Assembly (NCBI GenBank): GCA_019119595.1
Contig: DWWS01000062.1
Span: 1 to 62,120, forward strand
From: Candidatus Eisenbergiella merdavium
GTDB taxonomy: Bacteria; Bacillota; Clostridia; Lachnospirales; Lachnospiraceae
Length of the DNA stretch: 62,120 nucleotides
Reading direction: 5' to 3'
The notes under the pieces were generated by a model. The model searched no databases, was not told the origin of the DNA, and saw only the letters and a list, made by a program, of their open reading frames with translations. Every line of letters starts with the position of its first letter. Position 1 is the stretch's first letter. Shown here one piece after another: positions 37,487-46,312 of the stretch. The translations under genes were made by a program, and so were the position numbers.

Positions 37487-38297
37487 GAGTTTTCCATATC
37501 TGCCGCACATCCCGGAAGATCCAGTCAGGCTCTTTGTCCCATTCCTGAATATCCTGCATGGAAGCCTCTCCGGAGAGGACGCAGATGGTATCCACTCCGG
37601 CGTTGATGCCTGTGGCGATGTCGGTATAAAGCCTGTCTCCCACGATAACGGCTTCTTCTCTGGAAATCCCTGTGTTCTGAAGGACGCAGTCCACCATGAT
37701 GGGCTGGGGCTTGCCGATGAAGAAGGGCTCCTTTCCGGTGGCGTTTTTAAGCATGATGCTCATGGAGCCGCAGTCGGGGATGAAGCCGAAGCTGACCGGG
37801 CAGACCAGATCCGGATTGGTGGCGAGATAGGCCACGTCCCGTCCGAGCATGATACAGGTATCCCGGATCTTTTCCGAGGTATTTTCCGTGTCAAAGCCGA
37901 TGAGCACCACGGTGGCGGAAGCATCCGCCTGTGTGACTACCTTCAGCCCGCTCTGGCGAAGCTCCTCCACCAGGGAGCGGGTGCCCATGCAGTAAACGGT
38001 CTGTCCAGGGTAATTTTTTTTGATATACATGGCCGTGGCCTGGCTGGAGGTATAGAAGTCCTCAAAGCCCGCTTCGATTCCCATGGCGTTTACTTTTTTC
38101 ACATAATCCGCGACGGAGCGGGAGGAATTGTTGGTGATGAACACATAACGTCCTCCCTGCTGTCTGATCCGGGCTAAAAAGTCAAGCGTGCCGTCAAAAA
38201 TCTGATTTTCATTATAGATCGTGCCGTCCATGTCAAGAAGCCACAGCTTCTTGCGGCTCAGGGCGTCGGCATTTTTTCCGGTGAGATCTGTCATCAT
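37467..38297 (-). CDS. HAD-IIA phosphatase (NagD/glycerol-phosphatase-like)
   Basis: 276 residues. Motif I WLLDMDGTIYNENQIFDG, motif II FITNNSS, the C2B cap insertion, then motif III Lys in FIGKPQPIM and motif IV VGDRLYTDIATGINAGVDT. HAD-IIA members dephosphorylate small phosphates such as glycerol-phosphate, 2-phosphoglycolate or nucleotides. It comes last in the glp cluster in the same direction, so a glycerol-phosphate phosphatase role is plausible but inferred. The ORF is open to 38441; ATG 38297 gives the family N-terminus and is preferred. Confidence 0.85.
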   Translation of the reverse strand: MMTDLTGKNADALSRKKLWLLDMDGTIYNENQIFDGTLDFLARIRQQGGRYVFITNNSSRSVADYVKKVNAMGIEAGFEDFYTSSQATAMYIKKNYPGQTVYCMGTRSLVEELRQSGLKVVTQADASATVVLIGFDTENTSEKIRDTCIMLGRDVAYLATNPDLVCPVSFGFIPDCGSMSIMLKNATGKEPFFIGKPQPIMVDCVLQNTGISREEAVIVGDRLYTDIATGINAGVDTICVLSGEASMQDIQEWDKEPDWIFRDVRQIWKTLRKTAF

Positions 38298-38385
38298 TCT
38301 GTCTTGACCTGTATCCTTTCTGAAATATTCCTGCTGAAAAAATTTTCTGATTTGAAATTTTTTTTGCTGTAAAAAATTTTTACTG

Positions 38386-38751
38386 TCAGACCGCCTCACA
38401 GTTTCTGGTGGCGACGATGGAAACGCCGGTTGAGGCGGCATTTTCCAGAATGACGTCTCCGATATGGACGGGGGCGGAAACGCTGACGTTTTTCAGCTGT
38501 CCGATGCATTCCTCCATTTTATCCTTTGGGATATCGGAGGCGGTTTTGACGGAAACGACGGGAAGCTTTCCGCCTGTGACGCGGACGGTGCTGGTGACGA
38601 TCCTGGTGGGGCCTGTGCATTCCTTCCTGCCGTAGGCTTCCCCGCGGGGGCAGGTATTTCCGGAAACACTCACCACACTGCCCTGATCGATGGAAACGGT
38701 CAGAGGGCAGCCGAGGGGGCAGTTGATGCAGATCAGTTTACGTTCTTCCAT
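38386..38751 (-). CDS. DUF1667 protein, small Cys-rich partner of the glycerol-3-phosphate oxidoreductases
   Basis: 121 residues. The N-terminal Cys cluster CINCPLGCPLTVSI plus CPRGEAYGRKEC suggests an iron-sulfur or metal site (CxxCxxxC...C). The rest is a small alpha/beta domain (VRVTGGKLPVVSVKTASDIPKDKM). DUF1667 genes typically follow the glycerol-3-phosphate dehydrogenase-like and FAD/NAD oxidoreductase genes in clostridia, as here, and the protein is thought to work in electron transfer. AAGGG lies six bases before ATG 38751. Confidence 0.9.
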   Translation of the reverse strand: MEERKLICINCPLGCPLTVSIDQGSVVSVSGNTCPRGEAYGRKECTGPTRIVTSTVRVTGGKLPVVSVKTASDIPKDKMEECIGQLKNVSVSAPVHIGDVILENAASTGVSIVATRNCEAV

Positions 38752-38765
38752 GGCAATCCCTTCTT

Positions 38766-40109
38766 TCATGCTTCAATCTGAATGGCGACTGAGGTCAACG
38801 GTTTTCCGGTTTCCTGCTGCAGACGGAGCAGGTCTTCTTTTTTCAGAACGATCTGTTCCATTTCTCCGGGGGCAAGTCTGGGACGGGGAATGGTGCGGTA
38901 CGGGCGTCCGTCCAGATAAATGCCGATCCGGCGGTTACGGTAAACGTCTCCCACGCGGAAGCGGACGGTGAGGCTGTCCTCCATGCGGGAAAGGCGGAGC
39001 GTCTGGGGAACCGTATAGCGTATCCCGTTTCCGCAGACGATGGGAACGGGTTGTTCCGAGGGGGCGGAGGAACAAGCGGCATCGGGTGCATTTTCCTTCC
39101 GGGAGACATCGGCGCAGGCGGAAGAGGCTTCGGAATCCAGAATCAGCTTTGCCGCATATTTCCCCGCGTTGGCGGCCTCCTGGGACACATAGTCCACCAG
39201 ATCATGGACGTGGAGCACATTTCCGCAGGCAAAAACGCCGGGAACGGAGGTTTCCAGGCTTTCATTGACCAGCGGGCCGTTGGTGACGGGAGCCATCTGT
39301 ACGCCAAGCTTGTCGGAAAGCTCGTTTTCCGGGATCAGTCCCACGGAAAGAAGGAGCGTGTCGCAGGGGATATGTTCCTCAGTTCCGGGAATGGGCTTTC
39401 TGTTTTCATCCACCTTTGCCAGCGTTACGCCGGTAACACGCTCTTTTCCGTCGATATGGACGACGGTGTGGCTTAAGCGTAAGGGGATGCCAAAATCCTC
39501 CAGACACTGAACGATATTTCTCTGAAGGCCGCCGGAATAGGGCATCAGCTCCGCAACCACCTTTACTTTCGCTCCCTCCAGCGTCAGGCGGCGGGCCATG
39601 ATCAGGCCGATGTCGCCGGAGCCTAAAATAACGACTTCTTTCCCCGGAAGAAAGCCTTCCATGTTCACAAGGCGCTGTGCGGTTCCTGCGGAATAGATTC
39701 CGGCGGGTCGGAAGCCGGGAATATTGAGCGCGCCCCGGGGGCGTTCCCGGCAGCCCATCGCCAGGATCACGGTTTTGGCGGCAAATTGCAGAAGCCCGTC
39801 CGTTCGGTTCATTGCAGTGACGATTTTTTTCGGAAGGGCACTGATATCCAGAACCATGGTATTCAGCAGGCAGGAGATATTCCGTTCCTTCACCTGCCTG
39901 ATAAAACGGTCGGCGTATTCCGGGCCGGTCAGCTCCTCCTGAAAGGTGTGAAGGCCGAAGCCGTTGTGAATGCACTGGTTCAGAATGCCTCCGGGCTCTG
40001 CGTCCCGTTCCAGGATCAAAATGCTTCTCACGCCGTGGTCATAAGCGGAAACTGCCGCGGCAAGCCCCGCGGGGCCAGCGCCTATGATGATCAGGTCATA
40101 TTCTGTCAT
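38766..40109 (-). CDS. FAD/NAD(P)-dependent oxidoreductase of the glycerol-3-phosphate cluster
   Basis: 447 residues of the thioredoxin-reductase/GlpB-like disulfide-fold group. FAD motif IIGAGPAGLAAAVSAYDHG at the N-terminus, a second dinucleotide motif ILGSGDIGLIMARRLTLEG (about 170), and the GVFACGNVLHVHDLVDYVSQEA flavin-binding helix near residue 290. A C-terminal extension (about 340-447, with an insertion rich in Ala/Ser) precedes a beta domain. It probably accepts electrons from the G3P dehydrogenase and passes them to NAD or quinone-like carriers. Only 14 bases separate it from DUF1667. Confidence 0.92.
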   Translation of the reverse strand: MTEYDLIIIGAGPAGLAAAVSAYDHGVRSILILERDAEPGGILNQCIHNGFGLHTFQEELTGPEYADRFIRQVKERNISCLLNTMVLDISALPKKIVTAMNRTDGLLQFAAKTVILAMGCRERPRGALNIPGFRPAGIYSAGTAQRLVNMEGFLPGKEVVILGSGDIGLIMARRLTLEGAKVKVVAELMPYSGGLQRNIVQCLEDFGIPLRLSHTVVHIDGKERVTGVTLAKVDENRKPIPGTEEHIPCDTLLLSVGLIPENELSDKLGVQMAPVTNGPLVNESLETSVPGVFACGNVLHVHDLVDYVSQEAANAGKYAAKLILDSEASSACADVSRKENAPDAACSSAPSEQPVPIVCGNGIRYTVPQTLRLSRMEDSLTVRFRVGDVYRNRRIGIYLDGRPYRTIPRPRLAPGEMEQIVLKKEDLLRLQQETGKPLTSVAIQIEA

Positions 40110-40158
40110 GGCTGAAAATCCTTTCTTGAAAGCATGAAAAATGTGCTGTCAGGCACTG

Positions 40159-41589
40159 TCATTCCTTTGTTTTTCCGGAAAGCAGGAGGGAGGCGCCGCC
40201 GGATTTGGTGAGGGAAAGCGGGGATACGTCAAGCTCCCTCGCCAGAAGCTCCATGACCTTCGGGGAGCAGAACCCGGACTGACAGCGTCCCATTCCCGCC
40301 CGAGTACGGCGCTTGACGCCGTCCAGGCTTCTGGCCCCGAGAGGCCTGCGGATGGCGTTCAGGATCTCTCCCTCCGTGACGGTCTCACAGCGGCAGATCA
40401 CATTTCCATAGGCCGGGTCGGAGGCGATGAGGGCCTCAAGCTCCTCCGGCGTGCTCTGGGAAACGCAGGGGATATCCTTTCTTTCCGCATGAAAATCCTG
40501 CTTTTTTTCGGCATGAAGCTTCTCCACGATCTGACCGGCAAGCATCACGCCGATGGCCGGAGCGCTGGAAAGGCCTGGAGAATCGATGCCTGCCGCGTTG
40601 AAGAATCCGGGGGCGTCCTGCGCCTCTCCCAGCACGAAGTCACCCTTTTCCTCGCAGGCGCGCAGGCCGGAGAAGGAGGTGATCGCCATGTTCAGAGGAA
40701 TCTGCGGCGCGCTGAGACGGGCTTTTTCCGTCACCTGAGCGAGGCCCTCCGCGGTGGTATCCGTGGCTTCCTTATCGGAAATATCCTCTGCCGTTGGCCC
40801 TGCCAGCAGATTTCCGTGGACGGTGGGGGTGATCAGGATTCCTTTGCCAAGGCGGGTCGGCTGCTGAAAAATGGTGTGGGAGACAAAAGAGCCTGCTTTT
40901 TTGTCCATCAGAATGTATTCCCCCCGCCTGGGCGTGATGTGAAGGGGATGGGAGCTTACCATGTTGTTGAAAACATCCGCATGGACGCCCGCGGCGTTTA
41001 CGATGGCTCTGCAGGTATAGTCTTTATCCCTTGTACGGACACAGTAGCCTTCGGAAGCTTTTGATATGCCCTCTACCGTGGTATGAAAGGAAAACTGTAC
41101 GCCGTTTTCATACGCGTTTTCAGCCAGAGCGATGGTCATTTTAAAGGGGCAGACGATGCCGCCCGTGGGCGCGTAAAGCATGGCCCTGACCTCCGGGGAA
41201 AGATTGGGCTCAAGCGCATGGATTTCCTCTCCACGGATGATGCGCAGCCCGTAAACCCCATTTTTGACGCCGCGTTCGTACAGCTCTTCCAGCTCTCCCA
41301 GCTGATCCTCAGAAAAGCACAGAACCAGAGAACCGTTTCTTTGAAAAGGAAAATCAAGCTCTCTGGAAAGAGCATCCATCATGCGGTTTCCTTCCACATT
41401 CATTCTGGCCTTCCAGGTGCCGGGCTGAGCGTCAAAGCCCGCGTGGATGATCGCGCTGTTGGCCTTTGAGGTGCCGCAGCAGACATCCTCCTCCCGTTCC
41501 AGAACCAGAACCTCAAGCTGATACCGGGACAGCTCCCTTGCGATGGCGCAGCCCGTAACCCCTGCGCCGATGATGATCACATCTGTCAT
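40159..41589 (-). CDS. GlpA-like glycerol-3-phosphate dehydrogenase with C-terminal [2Fe-2S] domain
   Basis: 476 residues. N-terminal FAD motif DVIIIGAGVTGCAIARELS, a DAO-type core (CGTSKANSAIIHAG; GLRACEEKGDFVLGEAQDAPGFFNAAGIDSPGLSSAPAIG), then a BFD-like [2Fe-2S] domain with CRCETVTEGEIL and RCQSGFC near the C-terminus. It most likely oxidises sn-glycerol-3-phosphate to dihydroxyacetone phosphate without oxygen. Family relatives include L-2-hydroxyglutarate oxidases, so the substrate rests on the adjacent glpP gene. It precedes the FAD oxidoreductase by 49 bases. Confidence 0.9.
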   Translation of the reverse strand: MTDVIIIGAGVTGCAIARELSRYQLEVLVLEREEDVCCGTSKANSAIIHAGFDAQPGTWKARMNVEGNRMMDALSRELDFPFQRNGSLVLCFSEDQLGELEELYERGVKNGVYGLRIIRGEEIHALEPNLSPEVRAMLYAPTGGIVCPFKMTIALAENAYENGVQFSFHTTVEGISKASEGYCVRTRDKDYTCRAIVNAAGVHADVFNNMVSSHPLHITPRRGEYILMDKKAGSFVSHTIFQQPTRLGKGILITPTVHGNLLAGPTAEDISDKEATDTTAEGLAQVTEKARLSAPQIPLNMAITSFSGLRACEEKGDFVLGEAQDAPGFFNAAGIDSPGLSSAPAIGVMLAGQIVEKLHAEKKQDFHAERKDIPCVSQSTPEELEALIASDPAYGNVICRCETVTEGEILNAIRRPLGARSLDGVKRRTRAGMGRCQSGFCSPKVMELLARELDVSPLSLTKSGGASLLLSGKTKE

Positions 41590-41643
41590 ATTTTCTACCT
41601 CTCTTCTGCAGATGATTTTTCTGTTTTGAAATCCCAGGACGGA

Positions 41644-42210
41644 TCACATGAACCATACCTTCCGGTTGGTGGTGGATATGGAGACCGCACCGGCGTTCAG
41701 GGCGGCCATGATGTCCTCCCGTTCTGTGATCAGCCCTCCGGCGATCACGGGAATCCTGCTTTCCTCGCAGATCCGCCGGATCACTCGGGGCATCAGGCCG
41801 GGAAGCACCTCGATGATATCCGGTCGGACTGTCTCGGACTGCTTTCTGATATTGTCGAAGGCCATGGAATCGATGGCAAAAAAGCGCATGACAGTACACA
41901 TGCCAAGCTCCCTGGCCTGCCGGATCAGGGCCGGTTTTGTGGATATGATGCCGTCCGCGTCCGTACTTCTGTGGATAAAATCCACCGCGATCTCTTTTCC
42001 GGAAAGTCCCTGGATCAGGTCGATGTGTACGATCACGGTTTTGCCGTTTTCCTTCAGTTTCCGCACGATTTCCGGGATGGTGCAGATGTCTCCGTACAGA
42101 ACGAATACGATTCCGATTTCCGAGTCCAGACAGGCCCTCAGCCCTTCTTCGTCCTTCACTGCGGCGATTACCGGGCAGTCCTCAAATTGTTCCTTCAGTT
42201 TTCTGTTCAT
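41644..42210 (-). CDS. glpP: Glycerol-3-phosphate-responsive antiterminator GlpP
   Basis: 188 residues, TIM-barrel-like. Conserved parts are CPVIAAVKDEEGLRACLDSEIGIVFVLYGDI, HIDLIQGLSGKEIAVDFI, ADGIISTKPALIRQA, DIIEVLPGLMPRVI and IPVIAGGLITEREDI, all typical of GlpP. In Bacillus subtilis GlpP binds G3P and lets RNA polymerase read through a leader terminator. A terminator hairpin lies in this gene's own leader (42245-42290). It is first in the glp operon. Confidence 0.95.
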   Translation of the reverse strand: MNRKLKEQFEDCPVIAAVKDEEGLRACLDSEIGIVFVLYGDICTIPEIVRKLKENGKTVIVHIDLIQGLSGKEIAVDFIHRSTDADGIISTKPALIRQARELGMCTVMRFFAIDSMAFDNIRKQSETVRPDIIEVLPGLMPRVIRRICEESRIPVIAGGLITEREDIMAALNAGAVSISTTNRKVWFM

Positions 42211-42244
42211 AAATCATTCCAGCCGTTTTTTTGTGGATAATACA

Positions 42245-42290
42245 ATAATAAAAAAGAAGACAAACAAAACAGGGCCTGTATATAAAGCCC
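42245..42290 (-). promoter_or_regulatory. Leader terminator of the glp operon, probable GlpP target
   Basis: GGGCTT pairs with AGGCCC (arms in 42272-42290, 7-base loop), followed on the minus strand by a 25-base T-rich tract. It sits between the promoter (42319-42348) and glpP. A purine-rich GACAGGAGACAAAGGAAG just upstream could form the antiterminator or GlpP-binding part. Confidence 0.65.
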
Positions 42291-42318
42291 GCTTCCTTTG
42301 TCTCCTGTCTCCGTCTGT

Positions 42319-42348
42319 ATTGTAGCATAGAAGGGGGAGGGTGTGCAA
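42319..42348 (-). promoter_or_regulatory. glpP operon promoter
   Basis: TTGCAC (42343-42348), an 18-base spacer and TACAAT (42319-42324) with extended TGC before the -10. It is divergent from the Fic promoter. Confidence 0.75.
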
Positions 42349-42390
42349 TGAAAATATTAATGTTCATGAAAATATTAAGGTTCAGTAACT

Positions 42391-42469
42391 GCATATATTT
42401 TATTAATTTATATGCATAAAATAAAAGAAATATTTGAATTAATGCATATAAAATGATAGAATTATATGC
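42391..42469. promoter_or_regulatory. Two palindromic operators flanking the Fic promoter
   Basis: GCATATA...TATATGC occurs twice: 42391-42397/42409-42415 (11-base gap) and 42444-42450/42463-42469 (12-base gap). The second palindrome covers the spacer and -10 of the promoter at 42434-42462. Autoregulation by the winged helix of the Fic protein is a reasonable guess. Confidence 0.6.
42434..42462 (+). promoter_or_regulatory. fic promoter
   Basis: TTGAAT (42434-42439), a 17-base spacer and TAGAAT (42457-42462). It places the transcript start near 42469, so the in-frame ATG at 42453 cannot be the start codon. Confidence 0.7.
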
Positions 42470-42491
42470 AGAAAAAGAAGGGAGTTATGGA

Positions 42492-43541
42492 ATGAGGGTA
42501 TTCGATTATTCTTTTTTGAACAATGGTCTGCTGCCGGCCAGTCTGGTCAATCTGACTTCCGGAATCGCGTCTCTGAAAACAATGGCGGGAGTACGCAGAA
42601 ATGAGTATGAGAAAATTTTTACTGAGCTGGAATCTATAGCAAAAGTACAGTCGGTTAAAAGTTCAAATGCCATTGAAGGAATAGTTACCAGCGATGAACG
42701 AATCAATGCTATTGTAAATCAAAACAGCGCTCCCTTAAACCATAATGAGGCAGAGATTGCCGGATACAGGGATGCGCTGAACGCGATTCATATGGGCTAT
42801 GAATACATGGATTTTCGGCAGAGTGACATTCTGCGGCTTCATGAAATGATGATGTCCATTGCCGGATATGAATACGGTGGTCAGTATAAGACTGACGATA
42901 ATGTGATTCTGGAGGTGGATAGTCAGGGCAGGCAGCGGGTTCGTTTCCGGCCTTCGCCGGCAGCAGAAACGCCTCAGGCAATGGAGCAGCTGGAGCTGGC
43001 TTATATGGCTGCCAGAAGCGATGCAAATATCAATCAGCTGTTGCTTATTCCCTGTGTGATTCTGGATTTTCTTTGTATCCATCCTTTCCGGGATGGCAAT
43101 GGACGCATGTCCCGTCTGCTCTCGCTGCTTCTGCTTTACAAAAACGGTTACGATGCCGGAAAATACGTTTCCTTTGAAGAACAGATCAACAATTATAAGG
43201 CCTGTTATTATGAAGCTCTGCGGCAGTCTTCTGAAGGGTGGGAAAAAAATGAGAACAGCTATTTCCCGTTCATTGAAAATTTCCTTTCCACACTGTACCT
43301 GTGTTATAAGGAGCTGGACAAGAGATTTGCTGTTGTGCATGGGAAAAAAATAACCAAAAAGGCTCGTGTGGAAGCCACAGTGCTGAACAGTCTTACGCCA
43401 ATATCCAAGGCGGAGATCTGCCGGGTTTTGCCCGATGTCAGTCCCACTACGGTAGAGGCCGTACTTGGAGCTATGGTGAAAAGCGGCAGCATCAGGCGCG
43501 TTGGTCAGGGAAGAAGCAGCAAATATATCAGATTCAGTTAA
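42492..43541 (+). CDS. Fic-family AMP-transferase with N-terminal inhibitory helix and C-terminal winged helix
   Basis: 349 residues. The inhibitory motif SSNAIEGI (Glu62) lies near the N-terminus, marking a class II autoinhibited Fic. A Fic_N-type helical domain precedes the catalytic motif HPFRDGNGRMSRLL (His about residue 197), with the flap KTDDNVILEV upstream. The C-terminal 60 residues (ISKAEICRVLPDVSPTTVEAVLGAMVKSGSIRRVGQGRSSKYI) form a winged helix-turn-helix. Target protein unknown. GGGAG lies seven bases before ATG 42492. No antitoxin gene is adjacent. Confidence 0.93.
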   Translation: MRVFDYSFLNNGLLPASLVNLTSGIASLKTMAGVRRNEYEKIFTELESIAKVQSVKSSNAIEGIVTSDERINAIVNQNSAPLNHNEAEIAGYRDALNAIHMGYEYMDFRQSDILRLHEMMMSIAGYEYGGQYKTDDNVILEVDSQGRQRVRFRPSPAAETPQAMEQLELAYMAARSDANINQLLLIPCVILDFLCIHPFRDGNGRMSRLLSLLLLYKNGYDAGKYVSFEEQINNYKACYYEALRQSSEGWEKNENSYFPFIENFLSTLYLCYKELDKRFAVVHGKKITKKARVEATVLNSLTPISKAEICRVLPDVSPTTVEAVLGAMVKSGSIRRVGQGRSSKYIRFS

Positions 43542-43555
43542 AAATGGAGATCAGC

Positions 43556-44230
43556 ATGAAAAAACTCTACTACGCGGAGGACGACGCTTCCATCGCCCGT
43601 TCTGTGCAGGAATATCTGGAAAAACTGGATTATGAGGTGGAGGTATTCCACACGGTCGCCGGAACAAAAGAAGCGCTTCTGGCTCAACTCCCTTCCCTGA
43701 TGCTGGTGGACTGGAATATGCCGGACGGAAGCGGGGGCGAGCTGTGCCAATGGATCAGGAGCAGGTGGGAAAGACTCCCTCTGATCCTTCTCACCGTTCG
43801 GGGGGAGGCGCGCGATGTGGTCAGCGGCTTTCAGAGCGGGGCGGACGATTATGTGACCAAGCCCTTTGATCTGGAGGTGCTGGCATCCCGCATTCAGGCG
43901 CTTCTGCGGCGCGCCGGGCGGGAGGAAAAGGAGGAGGGCGTCCTGCGCTGCGGCGGGATCCGGCTGGAGGAGAGGAAAATGGCGGTTTTCGTGCAGCAGG
44001 AGGAGATACCGTTAAGCCGACCGGAATATGAGCTCCTTCTGATCCTGATGAAAAACAGGGGAAGGACCGTGACCAGAGGACAGCTTTTGGAGCAGGTCTG
44101 GGACAGCGGAGGAAATTTTGTGAATGACAATACGCTCACCGTCACCATGAAGCGGCTGCGGGAGAAGCTGCATCACCCCGCCTGCCTGAAAACCGTTCGC
44201 AGCTTTGGATATCGGATGGAGGAAAAATGA
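43556..44230 (+). CDS. OmpR/PhoB-family response regulator
   Basis: 224 residues. The receiver has AEDD acidic pair, phospho-Asp in LMLVDWNMPDGSGG, LTVRGEARD and GADDYVTKPFD. The C-terminal winged helix shows LSRPEYELLLILMKNRGRTVTRGQLLEQVW and TLTVTMKRLREKL. GGAG lies six bases before ATG 43556. It overlaps the kinase gene by four bases and probably controls the ABC transporter downstream. Confidence 0.95.
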   Translation: MKKLYYAEDDASIARSVQEYLEKLDYEVEVFHTVAGTKEALLAQLPSLMLVDWNMPDGSGGELCQWIRSRWERLPLILLTVRGEARDVVSGFQSGADDYVTKPFDLEVLASRIQALLRRAGREEKEEGVLRCGGIRLEERKMAVFVQQEEIPLSRPEYELLLILMKNRGRTVTRGQLLEQVWDSGGNFVNDNTLTVTMKRLREKLHHPACLKTVRSFGYRMEEK

Positions 44231-45474
44231 TGCCTGAGGAGAGAAAACAGAGCCTTTTCATACTTCTGTTCTGCCTGCTGTGCCTTTTGGTAACGCTGCT
44301 TTCCGGCATTTTCCGGATGGGGGCATACCAGAAGGCTGTTTTTATGCAGCTTTCGGAATTCTGCGAAATCCTTTCGGAGAACAATCCCGGTCTGGAGGAC
44401 GAGATGCTTACGGCGCTGCGGGAATATCGGGACGGCGGTGCCCAGGAAAGAACGGGAAAAGGAGAGGAAAGCACAGAGGGGGCTTTTCTTTCCCGGTACG
44501 GATATGATCCGGCGGATTTTGCGGAGAATATGATGGGGAAAATGTACCTGCCGACGCTTTTTCCAACAGAAATCATTTCTTCTGTGCTGCCGGTGATGCT
44601 CTGCGGGGCTGTTCTGTTTTCGGCGCGTCGTCTGGCCCGGAGAAGAAGGGAGAGGATCCTGGGGCTGACGGAGTATCTGGAGCGGGTCAACACGGGAGCG
44701 TCAGGCACGCTGATCCGAAAGGAGGATGAATTTTCCCATCTGCGGGATGAAATCTACAAGACGGTCACTGAGCTGTATGCCACCAGGGATGCGGCCCTGC
44801 GGGCAAAGGAGAGCTTTGCGGACAATCTGGATAACATCGCGCATCAGCTGAAAACGCCGCTGACCGCCTCTTTTTTGTCTCTGCAGCTGATGGAGGCAAA
44901 GGCGCCGAACATTTATGCGGAGCAGATAAAAAAGCAGCTCCAGAGGCTGAACCGTCTGGAGGAGGCGCTTCTGCGTCTGTCCGGTATGGATTCCGGCACC
45001 CTTCATCTGGAAAAGGCTCCGGTGGACGTATATACGGCCCTGACCCTTGCGGCGGAGAATCTGGACGGCCTTCTCGCAGAAAAACAGGTTTGCGTGGAGA
45101 TTCCGGACCGGGGATCCGTTACGTTTCCCGGGGATCTGGAATGGACCATGGAAGCGCTGATGAATCTGATGAAAAACGGGATGGAGCATTCCCCGGCGGG
45201 CGGCCGTATTTTCTGTGATTATTCGGAAAATCCTCTTTATGTGCAGATTCTCATTCGGGATGAGGGAGAGGGCTTTGCAAGGGAGGATATGCCCCATCTG
45301 TTTGAGCGTTTTTACCGGGGAAAAAACGCGGCGGAGGGAAGCACGGGGATCGGTCTGGCCCTTTCCCGCGCCATTGTGGAGCGGCAGAACGGAACCCTCA
45401 CGGCCCGGAACCTCTCCGGAGAGGGGGAAAGAGGCGGGGCCTGCTTTGAAATCCGCATCTACCGCTGCCAGTAA
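44227..45474 (+). CDS. Sensor histidine kinase of the ABC-transporter module
   Basis: 415 residues. Two membrane helices (about 10-28 and 118-138) flank an extracytoplasmic domain of about 90 residues. A HAMP-like linker leads to the H box DNLDNIAHQLKTPLTASFL and a HATPase with MNLMKNGMEHSP, IRDEGEGFAREDMPHLFERFYRG and STGIGLALSRAIVE. Length and arrangement resemble BceS/VexS-type kinases, but the sensory loop is larger than in BceS. The RR-HK-ABC-FtsX order suggests control of a peptide- or antibiotic-related transporter. Confidence 0.95.
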   Translation: MMPEERKQSLFILLFCLLCLLVTLLSGIFRMGAYQKAVFMQLSEFCEILSENNPGLEDEMLTALREYRDGGAQERTGKGEESTEGAFLSRYGYDPADFAENMMGKMYLPTLFPTEIISSVLPVMLCGAVLFSARRLARRRRERILGLTEYLERVNTGASGTLIRKEDEFSHLRDEIYKTVTELYATRDAALRAKESFADNLDNIAHQLKTPLTASFLSLQLMEAKAPNIYAEQIKKQLQRLNRLEEALLRLSGMDSGTLHLEKAPVDVYTALTLAAENLDGLLAEKQVCVEIPDRGSVTFPGDLEWTMEALMNLMKNGMEHSPAGGRIFCDYSENPLYVQILIRDEGEGFAREDMPHLFERFYRGKNAAEGSTGIGLALSRAIVERQNGTLTARNLSGEGERGGACFEIRIYRCQ

Positions 45475-45616
45475 GCAGATAAGGGAATATTTTTTCAGAA
45501 AAATCTCTTTCAGTCACCGGACTGTCACTTTCCTCTGGCAGAATGAAGCTATCCAAAATGGGCGAAACGTTTTGAGCAGGAAAAGAAAGACTGATATGAC
45601 GGGAAGGAGACACGCT

Positions 45617-46312
45617 TTGGAAATCTTAAAATGCGAGGGACTGACAAAAAAATACGGCTCCGGCGCCGGAGAGGTCACGGCCCTGGACGGGATCAGCCTG
45701 TCTGTACAGCAGGGGGAATTTGTGGCTGTTATGGGGGCCTCCGGCTCGGGGAAATCCACGCTTCTGCATATTCTGGGAACCGTGGATCAGCCGACTGCGG
45801 GAAGGGTGATGGTAGAAGGGGTGGATATTTCCGCCTTAAATCCCAGGGAGGCGGCCATTTTCCGCCGCAGGAAGGTGGGGATCGTCTATCAGTTTTACAA
45901 TCTGATTCCCACGCTCACCATCCGCAAAAACATTCTGATGCCCCTGCTTCTGGACAGACGCAGGCCGAATGCGGACTATTTTGACCGGGTGACGCAGACG
46001 CTGGGAATCCGGGATAAGCTGGAGTCTCTTCCGGGACAGCTTTCCGGAGGACAGCAGCAGCGGGCGGCCATTGCGAGAGCGCTGATCTACCGTCCGGCCA
46101 TCCTGCTTGCGGATGAGCCGACCGGAAATCTGGACCGGAAAAATTCGGAGGAGGTCGTCGATCTGCTCAGGCTGTCCAACCGGAATCTGAAACAGACCAT
46201 CCTTCTGATCACGCATGATGAAAAGATCGCGCTGAAGGCCGACCGTATCGTAACGCTTGAGGACGGCCGTATTGCAGGCGACAGAAGGCAGGGACAGGGG
46301 GGAGAGCAGTGA
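45617..46312 (+). CDS. ABC transporter ATPase, MacB/LolD-type
   Basis: 231 residues. Walker A GASGSGKSTLLH, Q loop YQFYNLIPTLT, signature LSGGQQQRAAIARAL, Walker B ILLADEPTGNLD and H loop ITHDE. This is the type of ATPase that powers FtsX-fold mechanotransmission permeases. TTG 45617 has AAGGAG seven bases upstream and gives MEILKCEGLTKKYG, the usual N-terminus; ATG 45596 is the alternative. The stop overlaps the permease ATG by one base. The 140 bases before it hold paired GTCAC motifs (45513-45527) that may bind the regulator. Confidence 0.94.
   Translation: MEILKCEGLTKKYGSGAGEVTALDGISLSVQQGEFVAVMGASGSGKSTLLHILGTVDQPTAGRVMVEGVDISALNPREAAIFRRRKVGIVYQFYNLIPTLTIRKNILMPLLLDRRRPNADYFDRVTQTLGIRDKLESLPGQLSGGQQQRAAIARALIYRPAILLADEPTGNLDRKNSEEVVDLLRLSNRNLKQTILLITHDEKIALKADRIVTLEDGRIAGDRRQGQGGEQ

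Noticed and set aside
42453..42491. Earlier start codon for the Fic gene at 42453
   Set aside because: It overlaps the promoter -10 and would precede the predicted transcript start; ATG 42492 has a good ribosome site.
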